From: Liriodendron chinense | Taxonomy: Eukaryota > Streptophyta > Magnoliopsida > Magnoliales > Magnoliaceae | DNA length: 64,000 nucleotides | Reading direction: 5' to 3' | Assembly: GCA_003013855.2 (NCBI GenBank) | Contig: PVNU02004149.1 | Span: forward strand, 124,001-188,000 | Shown: positions 33,759 to 46,396 of the stretch, in pieces | Layout of the letters: the number at the start of each line of letters is the position of its first letter | Position numbering within the stretch: position 1 is the stretch's first letter | Made by a program: the position numbers and the translations under genes | The notes under the pieces: model-generated | The model's database searches: none | Seen by the model: the letters and a program-made list of their open reading frames with translations, nothing else | Told to the model about the DNA's origin: nothing

Positions 33759-35078
33759 CCTTTTAAGGTCAATATTACATGATACGTTTGGTAACATGCT
33801 AGTATGATTAGCCTGATATGTCACACTGATAACATGCTTAGTATAATGAATACCATGCTCATTCATATGCCCATACGCATCATTCGTATGCCTGTTATGG
33901 ATCATGATTAACCATAGTATATGCTAGTTGGCTTGTTATACTTAGGGGACCCGTGTGAGACAGGGTCGCCCCACATGATTGCGCAGTATGCGTAAGTTTG
34001 GTGCATGATTTGGATTGTATGACTCATGCATTTCGCATTATGTATGTCACGATCGCTTTCACACCCTAACAGCATCGGGGTGGTGGCCACCATAGTCACA
34101 TCATGGTTAGCAGTATTGGACACCGAAAACTTGTTCTAGTACGTGGGCGCTATGGATGTCCTTGGGTGAAAGTCCCTAAACCCTGTGGTACCAGTAGGAT
34201 GCTCCAGCGTCGAGACCGAGTGGATAACATGAGCGCCCGTGTGCCAAATACCAGTAGGCCGCCTCTCCCACTGTGTCGAGGTCGGTTGGAAAGGGGTGTG
34301 ACCTTATCCGCCCGGGTGCAGTGGGCTGTAAGCTAGGTCGAGTCTGACCAGCTCATGGAATGGGTCCGCTATCGGCGAGCCGGGTGGGCATTGGCATACC
34401 ACTGACGAGGCGGATAGTGAGGTCTCTTCTACTCGCTTGGTTATGCGCGCGATGTGCGGCGGCCAGTATTAGAGTATACTAGACCCCAGTGATGTCCCAG
34501 ATGAGAACTATTTTGATATGTGGATCAGTTGAGGATTGACATGTTTGCATTGCATCTCTAGCATGTAACACTCGGCCATGTAGGCCCTTGCATCGCATAG
34601 CCTTAAGATGGCTGATAGCATTCATGAACTTGGTAACTTAGCCCTCTACTACTTTCACTTACTCTGATATCTGTATACTTGTCATATGCATCACACACGC
34701 ACACACGCACTCTACTGAGCTTCGTAGGAAGCTCATGCGCATTTGTTTACACTGCAGGTACTAGGGCACATCAGCAGCATTGAGCCCGGTGCATGTACTT
34801 GATATTTTGGACTTTTTCTACATGTTGTATTTCCCTTTCCTGCACTGTACTCAACAAACTTATTAGTGGATATTTAATGATGTTTTATGGTTTTGATTAT
34901 GCTCCTATACAAAAAAAAAAATTTACCCTGAAAATCCTCCTGGTAGGAACCCAGGATTGGAACCTGGCACATGAGAGCTAGGAGCCGAGAATGGGGTACT
35001 ACGGAGGCTGTCGGCACCAAGGTTGGCGATCGGGAATTTAGTGAGCCCGGTCCCTGGGTTTGGGGGCGTAACACCCGA

Positions 35079-35967
35079 GAAAACTCAACCCAAGAAGAAA
35101 CACAGTCATCCATCCACCCATCTCAGAAAGGTCGGTAGCTAAGACCGACAGCTCTATCATCATAACTTAGGATAAAGGCTGAAAGACTGCCATCGGCCGG
35201 CAACGACGGATTCTTGACCTCTAGCCGCCGCAGTTATCCAAAGATCCAAAAAAAAGAGAGAAAAAAAAAAAAGGAAAATGTGTGCCTAAACAAAGAGGGC
35301 GGAGTGAAAACCCGAAAGGGCGCTCCGAGTAAAAACAGTGGGCATACAGCGGACTTGGTGAAAACCCAAAAGGGCGCCGAGGGTACAAACAGCATAGCTG
35401 CCAAGGGGTAGGCAAGATCAAACACCCGGGATGTGGTGAAAACCCAAAAGGGCGCCACGGGCAAAAATGACGGGAAAAGGCCGGCTGTGCTGAAAACTCG
35501 AAAGAACGCTGCAGGCAAAAATGGCTCAAATGGAAAAAGAAAAAAATGAAAAGTGCAGGTACCAAGAAATCAGACAATCCAGATCGGTTCAAGCAGTCAC
35601 AGTTCAAGAACAAGAAGAAGTGCAATCAGGAGCGAAGAACTCTACAAACTCTGACAATCTCAGGAAGCAACAGCTTCCATTGCCTACACCTCTAGGGAAC
35701 CAAAGGAGCACTCAAATCAAATCTCAAGACATCGGTCAAAGCATTGGCCGAGCCCCAGTTCTGATTCCTATATCCCGACACAAAATCCAAACACACCCAC
35801 AAGACAACTCATGGCACAATAGATTCTCAAAAAAGTTTTCTTCTTTTTCATTAAAAGCATCATATTTCTTTTACACATATCATGTCATCTTTTTCAAAAA
35901 AATACAAAAAATGCATCATCATCAATCATATACCATGCAAAAAGGAATGTACAGGTGGCCAACACAA
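35079..35967. other. Element A 3' region resumes; ~54/78-bp repeats
   Basis: After the target copy CCCGA (35074-35078) element A continues. A unit with GTGAAAACCCAAAAGGGCGCC recurs at 35304, 35358, 35436 and 35490 (the last degenerate), spaced 54, 78 and 54 bp. The plus-strand open frame at 35521-36003 has no domain and overlaps the antisense gene, so I do not call it a gene. Nothing else is visible. Confidence 0.7.
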
Positions 35968-37105
35968 TCAATCTCTACCCTCCTCCTCGGCCACATCAGG
36001 TAAGTCCTCTGACTCATAATGAAATAGTCTCGCTCTCAACCTGCTCACCTCCATACGCAGGTAATGTACCTCATCGCGCTCAAGGCTGCGGATCGCTATC
36101 TCCTCATCAGATAACCTCTAATCGGCAGCCAATCTCCTCGACATCATCTCACAATGATACCGAAGTGCGGAAATCTCAGACAGCAAATGGCCATGAGTGG
36201 CCAAAAGAAAATCAGGATCAATGAACGGGCGCTCCTCAAAGGGTTCATATGAACCAGATGAAGAGTCGGCATCTCCGAGGATATCCTGCTCATCCTATCA
36301 GCAGTCTGGTGCCAGCAAGGGATATGTCGATACAGAGACTGCTCAGCAACCTAGTACTGATATGGGGCAGTCGCCATCGGAAAAGCCCGCAACTTAAAAC
36401 CAAGCAAATCGACAGTCAAGTAACTCGCCCAAGATCCATCGACCCGAGTCCTAAAGTCAGAAGTTCTGCATGGAAGTGCTCGACGCCCGATTCCCGTGAA
36501 AGCAAAACGAGGAACATCCTGCTCATACCCAAACTGCCGCAGGAACCGGATGGGTGGTAAGAAAAATAAGATCGAAAGCCTACCAGCATCAGAGGAAGGC
36601 GGTGCGCATCACAAAGCACTAGAGGAAGTGAAAGCCAAGATGACTCCCAACGAACATTCTAGTCACGAAGATCAGCGAACATCCTGCGATACAGGGGCTC
36701 ACTCATCCTAGCCGTATGAGGAAGAAATTCCATGATGTGTCGCATAAGGTCTGGGTGACGGGTGTCAGGAAATGGAACAGGAACAGTCAGCGAAAGACGC
36801 TCCCATAGCCAGACCTGATCACAAGAAGGAAAAGAAGTTCAGCTAGAGCAAAGCAATTCCTAACAAAGCAAGAAGGGAAAGGTGCAGAAAAGATACCTGA
36901 AGAAATGCACAGCAGCCGCGAAGGATACGAGTGCGGCCCAGGGCACAGTCAGTCAGCCTATTAAACAGCTCGGGCAGGATGAGAGAAATGATCCCCTGCC
37001 GTCGGGTAGCTCGGCCCATCACCTCAAAAGGCAAAGGAGTCTGGGACCTGCGCCATCCCGAGAATAGCACCTCAGCTATCAAGCAGAATGATGAGTGCCT
37101 AATAT
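35968..37105 (-). pseudogene. Antisense DUF7745/PMD-like gene of element A, 3' part
   Basis: This continues the gene that starts at 47931. From 37082 the frame encodes IISLILPELFNRLTDCALG and ILRGCCAFLQ, which resembles the middle of DUF7745/plant-mobile-like proteins. An 82-bp intron (36815-36896) follows in phase 0. The next exon gives VWLWERLSLTVPVPFP, a basic segment, then an FLRQFGYEQDVPRF-like motif (in a shifted frame near 36550) seen in many PMD-related transposon proteins. The C-terminus has a coiled-coil-like stretch (RDEVHYLRMEVSRLRARL) and an acidic end; the stop is at 35968-35970. TAG codons at 36659 and 36351 and at least two frameshifts break it. Confidence 0.7.
36815..36896 (-). 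other. Predicted intron in the antisense gene
   Basis: On the minus strand it reads CAG/GTATCT at the donor and TTGTGATCAG/GT at the acceptor, 82 nt, T-rich inside. Removing it joins two segments of the same protein in frame; retaining it introduces unrelated sequence and a stop. Plant introns of this size are common. The presence of an intron on the strand opposite to the genomic RNA shows that this gene is never spliced during retrotransposition. Confidence 0.65.
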
Positions 37106-37856
37106 TGTATAATTAACCCTGGTTGTTAAGAGCAATATCATTGTTTTTCTGGTTAATTATCCCTCATTAGGTTAATTTTCTGTCTTCAGGTGTTCAAGAG
37201 AGATTGGACAAGATTCGAGCCAATCAGGGCGATTAAAGGCCCTAAAGTGATCAAGATAAAGTATGTGGCGATCCTGAAGGAAGTCGAACCGTAAAGATCG
37301 AAGGACCATCATGTTCTACGGTGTGGACGGTCAAGATTGGATGTCCACAATGTGTCACGCCCCAAATTCTGTTCTCGACGTCCATTCGTTGTAACCCGAA
37401 TTCAGAGGTGGCAGCCTCCGTAGTACCCCGATCTCGGATCCTAACCCCACACGCCAGGTTCCGATCCTGGGATACCACAAGGAGGATTTTAGGGTCTAAA
37501 TTTTTTTAAAAAAAACATGAGCATCACAATATGAGTACCATCAAAGACAAACACAATATTTCCACTAAATCATTTCGTTTACATACAGTACTGAAAGGTA
37601 AATACACAATGCGTAAATATAAAAACTGTGCACAATCCGGCACCTCCTGCTACTGCACTCCCAACTCCAACTCAACGTTGCTGATATACTCTGGTAGAAC
37701 CTGCAGCGTAACAAACGCGCATAAGCTTCGAACGAAGCTTCGTGAGTGCGTGTGTGCGTGCACAATGCGTATGACAAGCATGATAAATATCAGAGTAAGC
37801 AGTAAAGCATGATGAAAAATCTAAACCAAAACTTAGCCTAATTAGGCTACACGATC

Positions 37857-37975
37857 ATATGATATGAATAACCAGCCTACAACGGCTATGCAAGCATGCA
37901 ATACAGATAACTAGCCTGTCATGGCTATGCAAGCATGCAATACAGGTAACCAGCCTACCAAGGCTATATACTCAT
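37857..37975. repeat. ~48-bp tandem repeat in the Tekay-like solo LTR
   Basis: A unit with ACCAGCCTAC-A-GGCTATGCAAGCATGC is repeated about three times (near 37870, 37912 and 37950). Confidence 0.75.
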
Positions 37976-40479
37976 ACTATGCAATGGCCTACAGGGCCTA
38001 ATGTCACATATACTGATCCAATGCATGTATGCAAATCACCACCTCTAAGTACAGTGGTCCAGATACGAACAGTCATAATGCGATCACGTAAGCAATGCAG
38101 GACTCGGAACTGGTAGCTTGCCCAGTGTGGTAGCTCGCCCAGGCTTACAGCCCCGCCCACATCACACCCGCCCACATCAGGACCGTCCAACACCATACAG
38201 TGATACCAATACCATCTCTGAAACAGAACATCACCGGGGTCTCACAGACCTCACTACTCACCAGTAGAATGCCAAGGCCTATCTGGTGCAATAGCGGACC
38301 TACTTACAGCTGGTCAAACTCAACCCCCTTTGCCAACACTCTTCCGGCAGGTTAGGTCAGACCTCCTTCCAAACTGACCACGTGTAGTGGAAAACACCGC
38401 CGTTTGGTATTCGGCATACTGGTGTATGATTCGACCACCGGGTCCTTGAATGGAGCACCCTCCTTGGTACCAACGGGTTTAGGGACTTTCACCCAGGGAC
38501 ATCTATGGCATCCTGTTTAAAGATCACATATTTCCGGTGTTCCTGCAAACCACGATGGAGCTGTGGTTGCAACGTAGTAACCATGCTATATGCGGCACAA
38601 GCAGACGGTGCGAAATGCAACCATGCATACAAACGTGGGACGACATGCCCGTGCAAGTCTCCAAAGAGCACCATAAAACTATAAGGTCTCAAACACAATG
38701 TCACCGTCAGCTGGTAATGAGCTGCACGACAATCACGGCCGATATGGCCGGTTGATACAAGACAATCAGATGAGCCAAGCATTCATGATGCATGAGTCAA
38801 GTATACAGTATGAGTGCCAACAAGTAGTCCATCTACCACGATGGTAATAAATCAATCTGGTCCAACCTATTTGAGATATGAGGGGACACATATGAATGAT
38901 CGAGTCATAGTGCGGGATGTCGCTAGCCAGGGAATCTCGCACCAAGGGCTACAAGGTATGCTAAGCTATTCCTACCATACAGTGTAAGTCAGGATGATAG
39001 ATTCTTGTCCTCGAATAGTCCCATACCTATTGGAGAGGTTTGCGATAGAGAGCACATGAATTACATTTGCGCGACTACATCTCGAATGCTTTATGAATGC
39101 GTTTATGCCCTAGTGGTCCCCAACTAACAATGGTGATTCGGGATGCATACTCATTACACATGCATGGTGGTCATCGAAGCATATAGTATAAAGATCACAT
39201 ATGAGTATTCCAAATAACACTACGTGTGGCAACAGACATACTAAAAATAGCATAAAAGATAATTCACTTATAATACAAGCAAACATAAAGAGATAAGACT
39301 CTAAATGGATGGTATACAACAATACAGACGGTCCAACAACTGAACAGTGTGGATTAACCTTCAACATTCAGATAACCCAAATGGAAAGAAAATGATTGAA
39401 TACATTACCGACACATCAAAGGTAAAACCTAATTGAGCGGCAAGAGTGGAATACTCAAAATCATGCCGAGACCCATAATCCTGTAGTACAGTTGAGATAA
39501 ACACAATAATGGTCCGTAAAAGGAATGTCATAGAACGGGTTGCAAGATAGACAGGTCATGACAGAGAATCATACATGGTAGGGTAATCTGAGATAGCTGG
39601 TCAATACAATGAGGTCCAAAAAGGGACGACAGGTCTAACCTCATACTACAAGATAGGCTCCATATAATGGATGGCCTAGATGACATACGAACGTCGAGGA
39701 TGAGCCCATACTCGTCCTATAGGTAAACGGACGGTGTGGATGAGATATACACGATATGGTGGCCTTTAATAGTTGGGTACAAGGGTAGAAGGGGTGAGTC
39801 ATATGAGTATACAAGCTGAGTTACCAAGATCAATCAACATGGTGAGTCAACAAGGTGAGTCAATAAGGCAGGTTGACAAGGCGGGTCAACATGGTGAGTT
39901 AACAAGGTGAATTGACAAGACGGTTCAACAGGGTGAGAGTTTAAGAAGGTAGCCCTGTGACTTGGATCAAGCAAACTCTAAGGATGACCTTTCAATAAGG
40001 GTTTACACAACTAATCATCAAGGTGGATCCACGGGATGGACAAAGCGGTCATTCGAACATGCACACTAAGGTGGTCCCAAGGGCCATCCTGTACATAACA
40101 TGCTAGGGTCCAGTCATTCGGATGGTTTGGTTCAAGTATAAATTTAAGGCGGTCCTAATCGATGGGCAACATACATATTGCACCATAGTGGCCAATGGCT
40201 GACGTGGATAGAACACATGCATAACAAGGTGGACCCGTGGTTGGGTATAACCGTACAAAGGAGTGGGGAAGCCACATACATCAATGGGTCACAACAGTTT
40301 GGGATCAACCCGATATTTGTGCTTTCCCACTAATCAAGTGAGATGGCAATCAAACACCATGGTGGGGCCCGCACACCACATGTGTGGAACCCTACCCATG
40401 GTTGAGTGACTTAAGAACAAGGAGAATGGCAAATAAACATAACAGATGGGTCCTGTAAAGCTTCCAATGGTAGTTATTC

Positions 40480-42880
40480 AATCACCCTTATTTTCTACGT
40501 GTGGCCCACTCAAAACTGGGCCCACACCCTTGCCAAGAAGAACGACACGATATACTCAACATTCATCAAGGTGGGACCCAAAGTTGGGCCCCATCACCTT
40601 TAGTTGGATGGAAAAATAAACATTACAATGGCCCCAAGGAAGGTTTCAAAGGTGGGCATCAATGGCCACGGTTTCTGACAATGTGGTCCACTTGAGGTTT
40701 GTATTTACCTCATCTTTTCTTAGAGGGCCCATGGACTAAAATAATATGGAAAAACAGATGGGCGGCATACATAAAACAGATACATCGTTGTGGGACCCAC
40801 AGGGTAGGCCACCTGCTGGGCAGCGTGCCAAAGCACGCTGCTTGAAGCATGGCACCCAAATGGGCCCCAAGAGTTTTGAATCAAACTGATATTTTTATTT
40901 TCTCCTTCATCCATATACATGTGATCTTACGATCAGGTTGAATGACAAATACACACCACTGTAGGGCCTGGAAAGGTCTCAACGGTGGAAATCATTATTC
41001 CCACTATTTCTGTGCAATGGTCCACTTGACAATTGGATATGCTTAAATTCTGGGCTCAGCCACTAAAATGAGCTGGACAGAATAGATAAAGCAAATACAT
41101 TCTAGGTGGGTCCCACTAGTGGGCCACCTGCTGGGCAGCCCAGCCAGCCCACGGCCAGCGCCCCTTTGTTTTCTTTTTCTTTTTCATTTTTTTTTCTTAT
41201 TATTATTAATTTTTTTATTATCATTATCAAGCGGGGCCCACAGAAGCTTTCGATCAGCTGATATTTTTGTTTTCCCTTCTTCTATTCATGTGTGAACTTA
41301 TGAACAGGTTGGATCTCAAATAAACATCATGGTGGGCCATAGGTAGGTTTCAACGGTCTGTCACTGCCCTCACTGTTTTCTGTGGTGGGGTCCACTGGAG
41401 ATTTGGATCTGTCTCATTCTTGAGGTTATGCCCTAAAATGATCTCCCCAATTGGATGGATGGTGAGGATATAGCACATACATCATGGTGGGACCCACAGG
41501 GTGGCCTCCAGATGGGCAGCGAGCCCAGCGTCCGTGGACGCTGGTACGCCCAGCGCCCGACGCCTCTCCTCTCCTTTTTCTCTTTCTTTTTTTTCTTTTT
41601 TTTTCTATGGTTTTCGCCCAGTGGGCCCACAAGAGGATGATCCACCCCATCTAACGGTTTCCTCGGCTCATAAGGAACTCATAGAGTCCTATATTGGGTA
41701 TGTTTTGGGGGTTACAAATATCAAGGTGGGCCAAGGAAGTTCAGCAGTACAAATCGTCTCCCCACTGTTTCATGCGGTGCGGTCCACTTAAAATTCAGAT
41801 TGGCTTCAGATTTGGGCCTTGGCCCTAAAATGATATGGGAAAACAGATAGACGGTGTGGATGGAACACAAACATCAAGGTGGGTCCCACGAGTGGGGACC
41901 CCACTAACCCCTCCAGCGTACGCTAGACGTTTCCAGCGTCTCTGACGCTGGGACGTCCAGCGTCCATGTTTTTTTTTTTTTTCTTTTTCTTTTCTCTAGT
42001 TTATTTCAGGTGGGGCCCACTTAGGAAAGATCCACTCCATCTATCAGGTTCCCCATCTCATGGGGGACCCAATGAACCCAATATTGAATAGTTGAATTGG
42101 TCTACAAACATCGATGTGGGCTGAGGAAATTTTGACAGTGGAAATCATTCACCCCACTGTTTCATGTGGTGCGGCCCACTTAAGATTTGAATCTGCTTCA
42201 TATTTGGGCCTTAGCCCTAAAATGACATGGGAAAACAGATAGACGGTGTGGATACAATAAAATCATCAAGGTGGGTCCCACGAGTGGGGACCCCTTCCAG
42301 CCGTCCTGACGCTGGACGGTTCCAGCGTCCCAGACGCTGTGAACGTCCAGCGCTGGACGTTCTTTTCTTTTTTTTTATTTATCAAGTGGGGCCCACTTAG
42401 TGAAGATCCAATCCGTCCATCAGGTTTCCCAGCTCGTTGGAAACCTAATGAGCCCAATATTGGGCAGGCTACGGGGCCTACAAACATCAAGGTGGGCCCA
42501 AGAAGTCCAGCAGTCCATAACATTATCTCCAATGTTTTTAATTTTGTGGTCCACCTACGATCTGGATCTGCTTCATTTTTTACGTCCAGCCCTAAAATGG
42601 TCTGGAGAAACAGATGGACGGCGTGGATCACATACATGCAGCAAGGTGGGTCCCATGAGTGGGGACCGACGGTCAACGCCCAAAAGGGCTACGCCTAAGT
42701 GCTGCTGGGCAGCAACGTCCTCTGGACGCTGACTGTCCAGCGGCCGTTCCTCCTTTTTTTTTAATTTTATTATTATTATTATTACTACTACATGTATGTG
42801 GGGCCCATTCATGGACGATCCAGACCATCCCTCTCATTGCCCATCACAAGGTGGGTCCAAGGAAAGAAAAAATGAAGGGT
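40480..42880. repeat. About six ~385-bp modules in the Tekay-like solo LTR
   Basis: The reverse-oriented anchor CC(C)TAAAATGA recurs near 40735 (weak), 41061, 41433, 41822, 42220 and 42592. Dyads of GACGCTGG/CCAGCGTC lie at about 40816-40845, 41127-41160, 41515-41560, 41909-41960, 42297-42360 and 42705-42745, one per module. Confidence 0.85.
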
Positions 42881-43073
42881 AAACGATAAAAAGGGGGGAA
42901 AGGTTTGCACTCACAATGATGATTGGACGGTTGGATTGCCGATCGGACGGTCCGGATGATGATCGAGGTCCTCCAAGCTTGATCTCCTCCTTCAATCTCT
43001 CTAACTCTCTCTTTCTCTCTCTTGATCTCCCTCCAAATCTCTCTACTTCTCTCTCTTCTCTCTCTTCTCTCTC

Positions 43074-43107
<34 letters not shown>

Positions 43108-43610
43108 AAATCTTGCAATTGAGAAGGCCACCCCCCCCCCCCACGTATGGCTCTTGTATGGGAAGAGGGGGGTGCATGATGTCATCATGATGATGATGAT
43201 GATGGGAGAGAGCATGAGAGGTATGGGTTGTGGTTGACTTTTGCTGAGAGAGGATGGGGTGGGTATGGTGACGATGGCTAAATAATGATAGGGGTATGGG
43301 TGAGGGTGATGGTGATTGAGTTGACATGTTGTTGGGAATTGTGCAAGTGGGGCCCACGCCACACGCGCGTTGCGTGGCCCACCTCGAATTGCACAAACGT
43401 ATGCATCTAACACACCGGGTATCGCAATGGGGCGTGCCGCGCGGCGTTGGAATCGTGGCGCCCGCGCGGTCGCAAGGGTACAAGTCTTGGGTCGTTGCGG
43501 TACTAAATCAGGGTCGCGATCAAGGCTCTCTAATCTGGTCCATCCGGGACGTACCGGTACCGGAAACTAAACGTACGGAGGGCACTTCAGGGTACGGGTC
43601 TTACACAATG

Positions 43611-45727
43611 CGGGGCCAACCGTTGACCAACATCAACTGAAGGACGGTGTCAATCTCACCATTAATGGCCATGTCTAGCTGTGAAGCCTTTCCACCATCC
43701 GGGAACCAACTGATGGAGATTTTGTCCCCAACATTCATCTGAGCCATCCATCTGCACATGTGCACTCCAACACCTTTTAACGTCCAGCCATTGGATCGTC
43801 TCAATTCAGTGGACCCCACAGTTCACACGTGCCAGATCAACAAGGTGGACCACATGCAGCAAACTTCACTCCAACAGCAGCATCCAGATCCAAACACCAT
43901 CGTCCATGCTGCTGATCATCGTAACACCTGCTGGACACCTCCATGGCCATCCACGTCTGTCCATCACAACCGTCCACCAGCCAACAAGCGGCCACCGTCC
44001 ACATCCAACCATCAACGGCCAGCATCAGGTGGGACCCACATCACGTCCAGCAATGGGCGTCCGTCCAAGCAGCAGCAAATCCTCCCTGCTGTCTAACAGC
44101 TGGGACGCCTCAACAATCAGCAGACCGTCCATCTGCAAACATTAAGGTGGACCTCACCTGTTGAGCACGTCTTCATCTAAGTGGACCCCTCAATCACACA
44201 ACATCCAGCCCATCTATAGCTGGAAATCCAGCTGTCCATCCGTCCAGCAAGATGGACCACATCAGCGTTCACTACGGCCATCAAATCCAGCCGTCCATCC
44301 CATCTTACATCTAGCATCTGGACCGTCCCTCCAAACCACCAGCCATCCAATCCATCATCATCATCAACCGTCCATCTGCAATGGACAGCACGTGTGCAGT
44401 GTGGAGCTACCATCAGCAATCACACGTGCAGTTGCCTTCAGCTGTCCATTCCACGTCCCAGCTGCAGCAGTTGAAGACATCTCCACCATGGATCCAGCAG
44501 ATCTCCACCTTCAGCAGTCCAAGCAATGGGCGTCACCACCACGTCCAGCAGTGGACGTCAGTCCCAGCATCTGGACCGTCCACTCCCTCCAATCATCAGC
44601 CGTCCATCCAAGTCCAGCTGGTGGACGTCATTAACTTCAGCAGGCCCCACCTTGCACGTACAGCTGAACCAGCTTCAGCGTCCACCATCCTTCCAGCCAT
44701 CCATTCATCCAGTTGCTGGATGAACCGTCCAGCACGGTGGACCCCATTTCCTCATCAATGTCCATGCAACACCGTCCACTCCCTCCAACAATCGAGACCA
44801 TCCATCGACTGCTGCTCACCTTCATCTCCAACGTTCATGATCAGCTGATCAACGACCAATAAGGTGAAAGCGTCCACTTGTCCAGTTCAGTGGATCCCAT
44901 CATCACCATCCACACCATCTCAGCCCGCCTGCTTCAGCAGCCTCTTCACTGTCCAGTGGGCCCCACCAGTTTAACGTCCAGTTGCAGAAGGAGGAGATCA
45001 ACAACGTCCAGTCTTCAGCTGTTATTAACGTCCACCATTCAGAGATCACATCCTCCAGCTCAAGTGGCCCACAAAGGCCAGCGTCATCCATCCAATCCTC
45101 CACCGTCCAGTGGACCCATCACATGGATGTCCATTTCATTTTAGCCGTCCATGGATTTACATCCAAGCTGGCCGTCCAACGATCTGCAGCCATCCACTAC
45201 ATCAACTGATCACCCTAAATCTCCAGTGGACCGCACTCCAATCAACGTCTGCCATAGCAAAGTGGCCATCTGCATGTGCCTCCAAGCTTTAACACTCCAG
45301 CAACCAGCACATGTGGACTCATCAAGCACCGTCCGTCAACTGAAGATCAGCACCTGCATCACGTCAGCAATGAAGGGCTGGATGAATTCCACCATCCATC
45401 ATTTGATCAACGGCCAGCATCTCAAGATCCAACGACCGTCCAAACATCACCTGGTGGGGACCACACCATTCAACACACGGTGCAGCACGTCCAACAATCA
45501 TCAGCCATCCATCAGCACGTGCAGCAGCAGTGCTGCATCTCCAGCGTCAGGTGGGACCCACATCACGTCCAGCAGTGGACGTCCATCCATCTCCAGCTGC
45601 TGGACGTCCATCGTCAGCAACATCCCTGCACAGCTGCAGCTCTTCAGCATCATCACCGTCCAAGGAATGGAGAACATCCAGCTGCTCTCCCTCTCCCTTC
45701 AACTCACGTGTGGAGCTAGCAAGAGAG

Positions 45728-45730
<3 letters not shown>
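43611..45730. other. C-rich tract of CCATC/CCAGC/CGTCCA words in the long solo LTR
   Basis: The plus strand is dominated by C and A, with dispersed GTCCAGC, CGTCCATC and GTGGACGTC words and no clear period. Overlapping open frames in several phases (44161-44634, 44381-44848, 45151-45804) follow from the scarcity of stop triplets in such sequence; the products are Ser/Pro/His/Gln low-complexity. I see no gene. Confidence 0.7.

Positions 45731-45790
<60 letters not shown>
45731..45790. repeat. (CT)n microsatellite
   Basis: About 29 uninterrupted CT units inside the long solo LTR. Confidence 0.97.
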
Positions 45791-45791
<1 letters not shown>

Positions 45792-45827
45792 CACACATGT
45801 GTAAGGCATGGAATGCCACCTCATCAT

Positions 45828-46075
45828 CCAAGCCTCACTCCAAGCCCAAACCTAAAAGAAAAGTTTGCTTTAGGCTTGGAGTGACACCTAGGATTGGAGT
45901 ACCTTTCTTGCCACATGTCCATCCAAGCCTAACTCCAAGCCCAAACCTAAAAGCAAAGTTTGCTTTGGGCACTCCAAGCCTAACTCCAAGCCCGAACCTA
46001 AAAGCAAAGTTTGCTTTGGGCACTCCAAGCCTAGCTCCATTCCCAAACCTAAAGAAACTTTTGGTGTGCCACCTA
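45828..46075. repeat. 51-bp repeat with internal palindrome
   Basis: CCAAGCCT(A/C)ACTCCA units start at 45828, 45923, 45974 and 46025; the last three are spaced exactly 51 bp. Each contains AAAGCAAAGTTTGCTTT, an AAAGCAAA/TTTGCTTT dyad around one base. The array ends just upstream of the TATA box. Confidence 0.88.
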
Positions 46076-46098
46076 GGCTTGGGAGATTCTCATGAGGC

Positions 46099-46105
46099 TA
46101 TAAAA
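46099..46105 (+). promoter_or_regulatory. TATA box of the long Athila-like LTR
   Basis: TATAAAA is followed by a CTCCTCTCCCTCTC stretch and a pyrimidine-rich region, a typical plant core promoter. It supports the plus orientation of this LTR. Confidence 0.65.
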
Positions 46106-46396
46106 GAAGCTCCTCTCCCTCTCATCCCTCATCATCCCATCCAAGAGTTCTCTTCTCTTCTTTAGTTTTCTTTCTTTCTTTTGTAGTGTAGAGTAGTTTT
46201 CTCTTTTGTAGAAGAATTTAGTCTTCCATTGTAGTATGGTTGGCTAAACTTCTAGCTAAGGCTAGGGGTGAAGCCTTTGAAGAAATTTGCAAGATATGGT
46301 TCTTTTGGTTCAACATTGTGTGGTGTAAATGTGGGAGTTCTCTTTGGTTGATCGGTTTGGTTATCCACCTCGGCAGACGCTATTGTTGTGCAAGCC

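Larger units (their letters stand above)
37353..43605 (-). mobile_element. Tekay-like solo LTR, 6.25 kb, with perfect target duplication
   Basis: The plus strand starts TGTCACGCCCC and ends GGTCTTACA, the reverse of TGTAAGACC...GGGGCGTGACA in element C. Both flanks are CAATG (37348-37352 and 43606-43610). It is related to, but longer than, the LTRs of C and carries about six ~385-bp modules. No internal region is present. Short open frames inside are not genes. Confidence 0.93.

Noticed and set aside
35521..36003. Plus-strand open frame of 160 codons after the GAAAACCC repeat
   Set aside because: It overlaps the C-terminal exon of the antisense gene and has no recognisable domain or start context.
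37470..37500. tRNA-like or pol III B-box sequence (GGTTCCGATCC) near the LTR end
   Set aside because: It has one extra base compared with the B box, no A box or cloverleaf at the right distance, and lies in a conserved part of the Tekay LTR.
44161..45804. Long plus-strand open frames (157, 155 and 217 codons) as possible genes
   Set aside because: They overlap in several phases in a C/A-rich tract that lacks stop triplets, encode Ser/Pro/His/Gln low-complexity sequence and run into a CT microsatellite.
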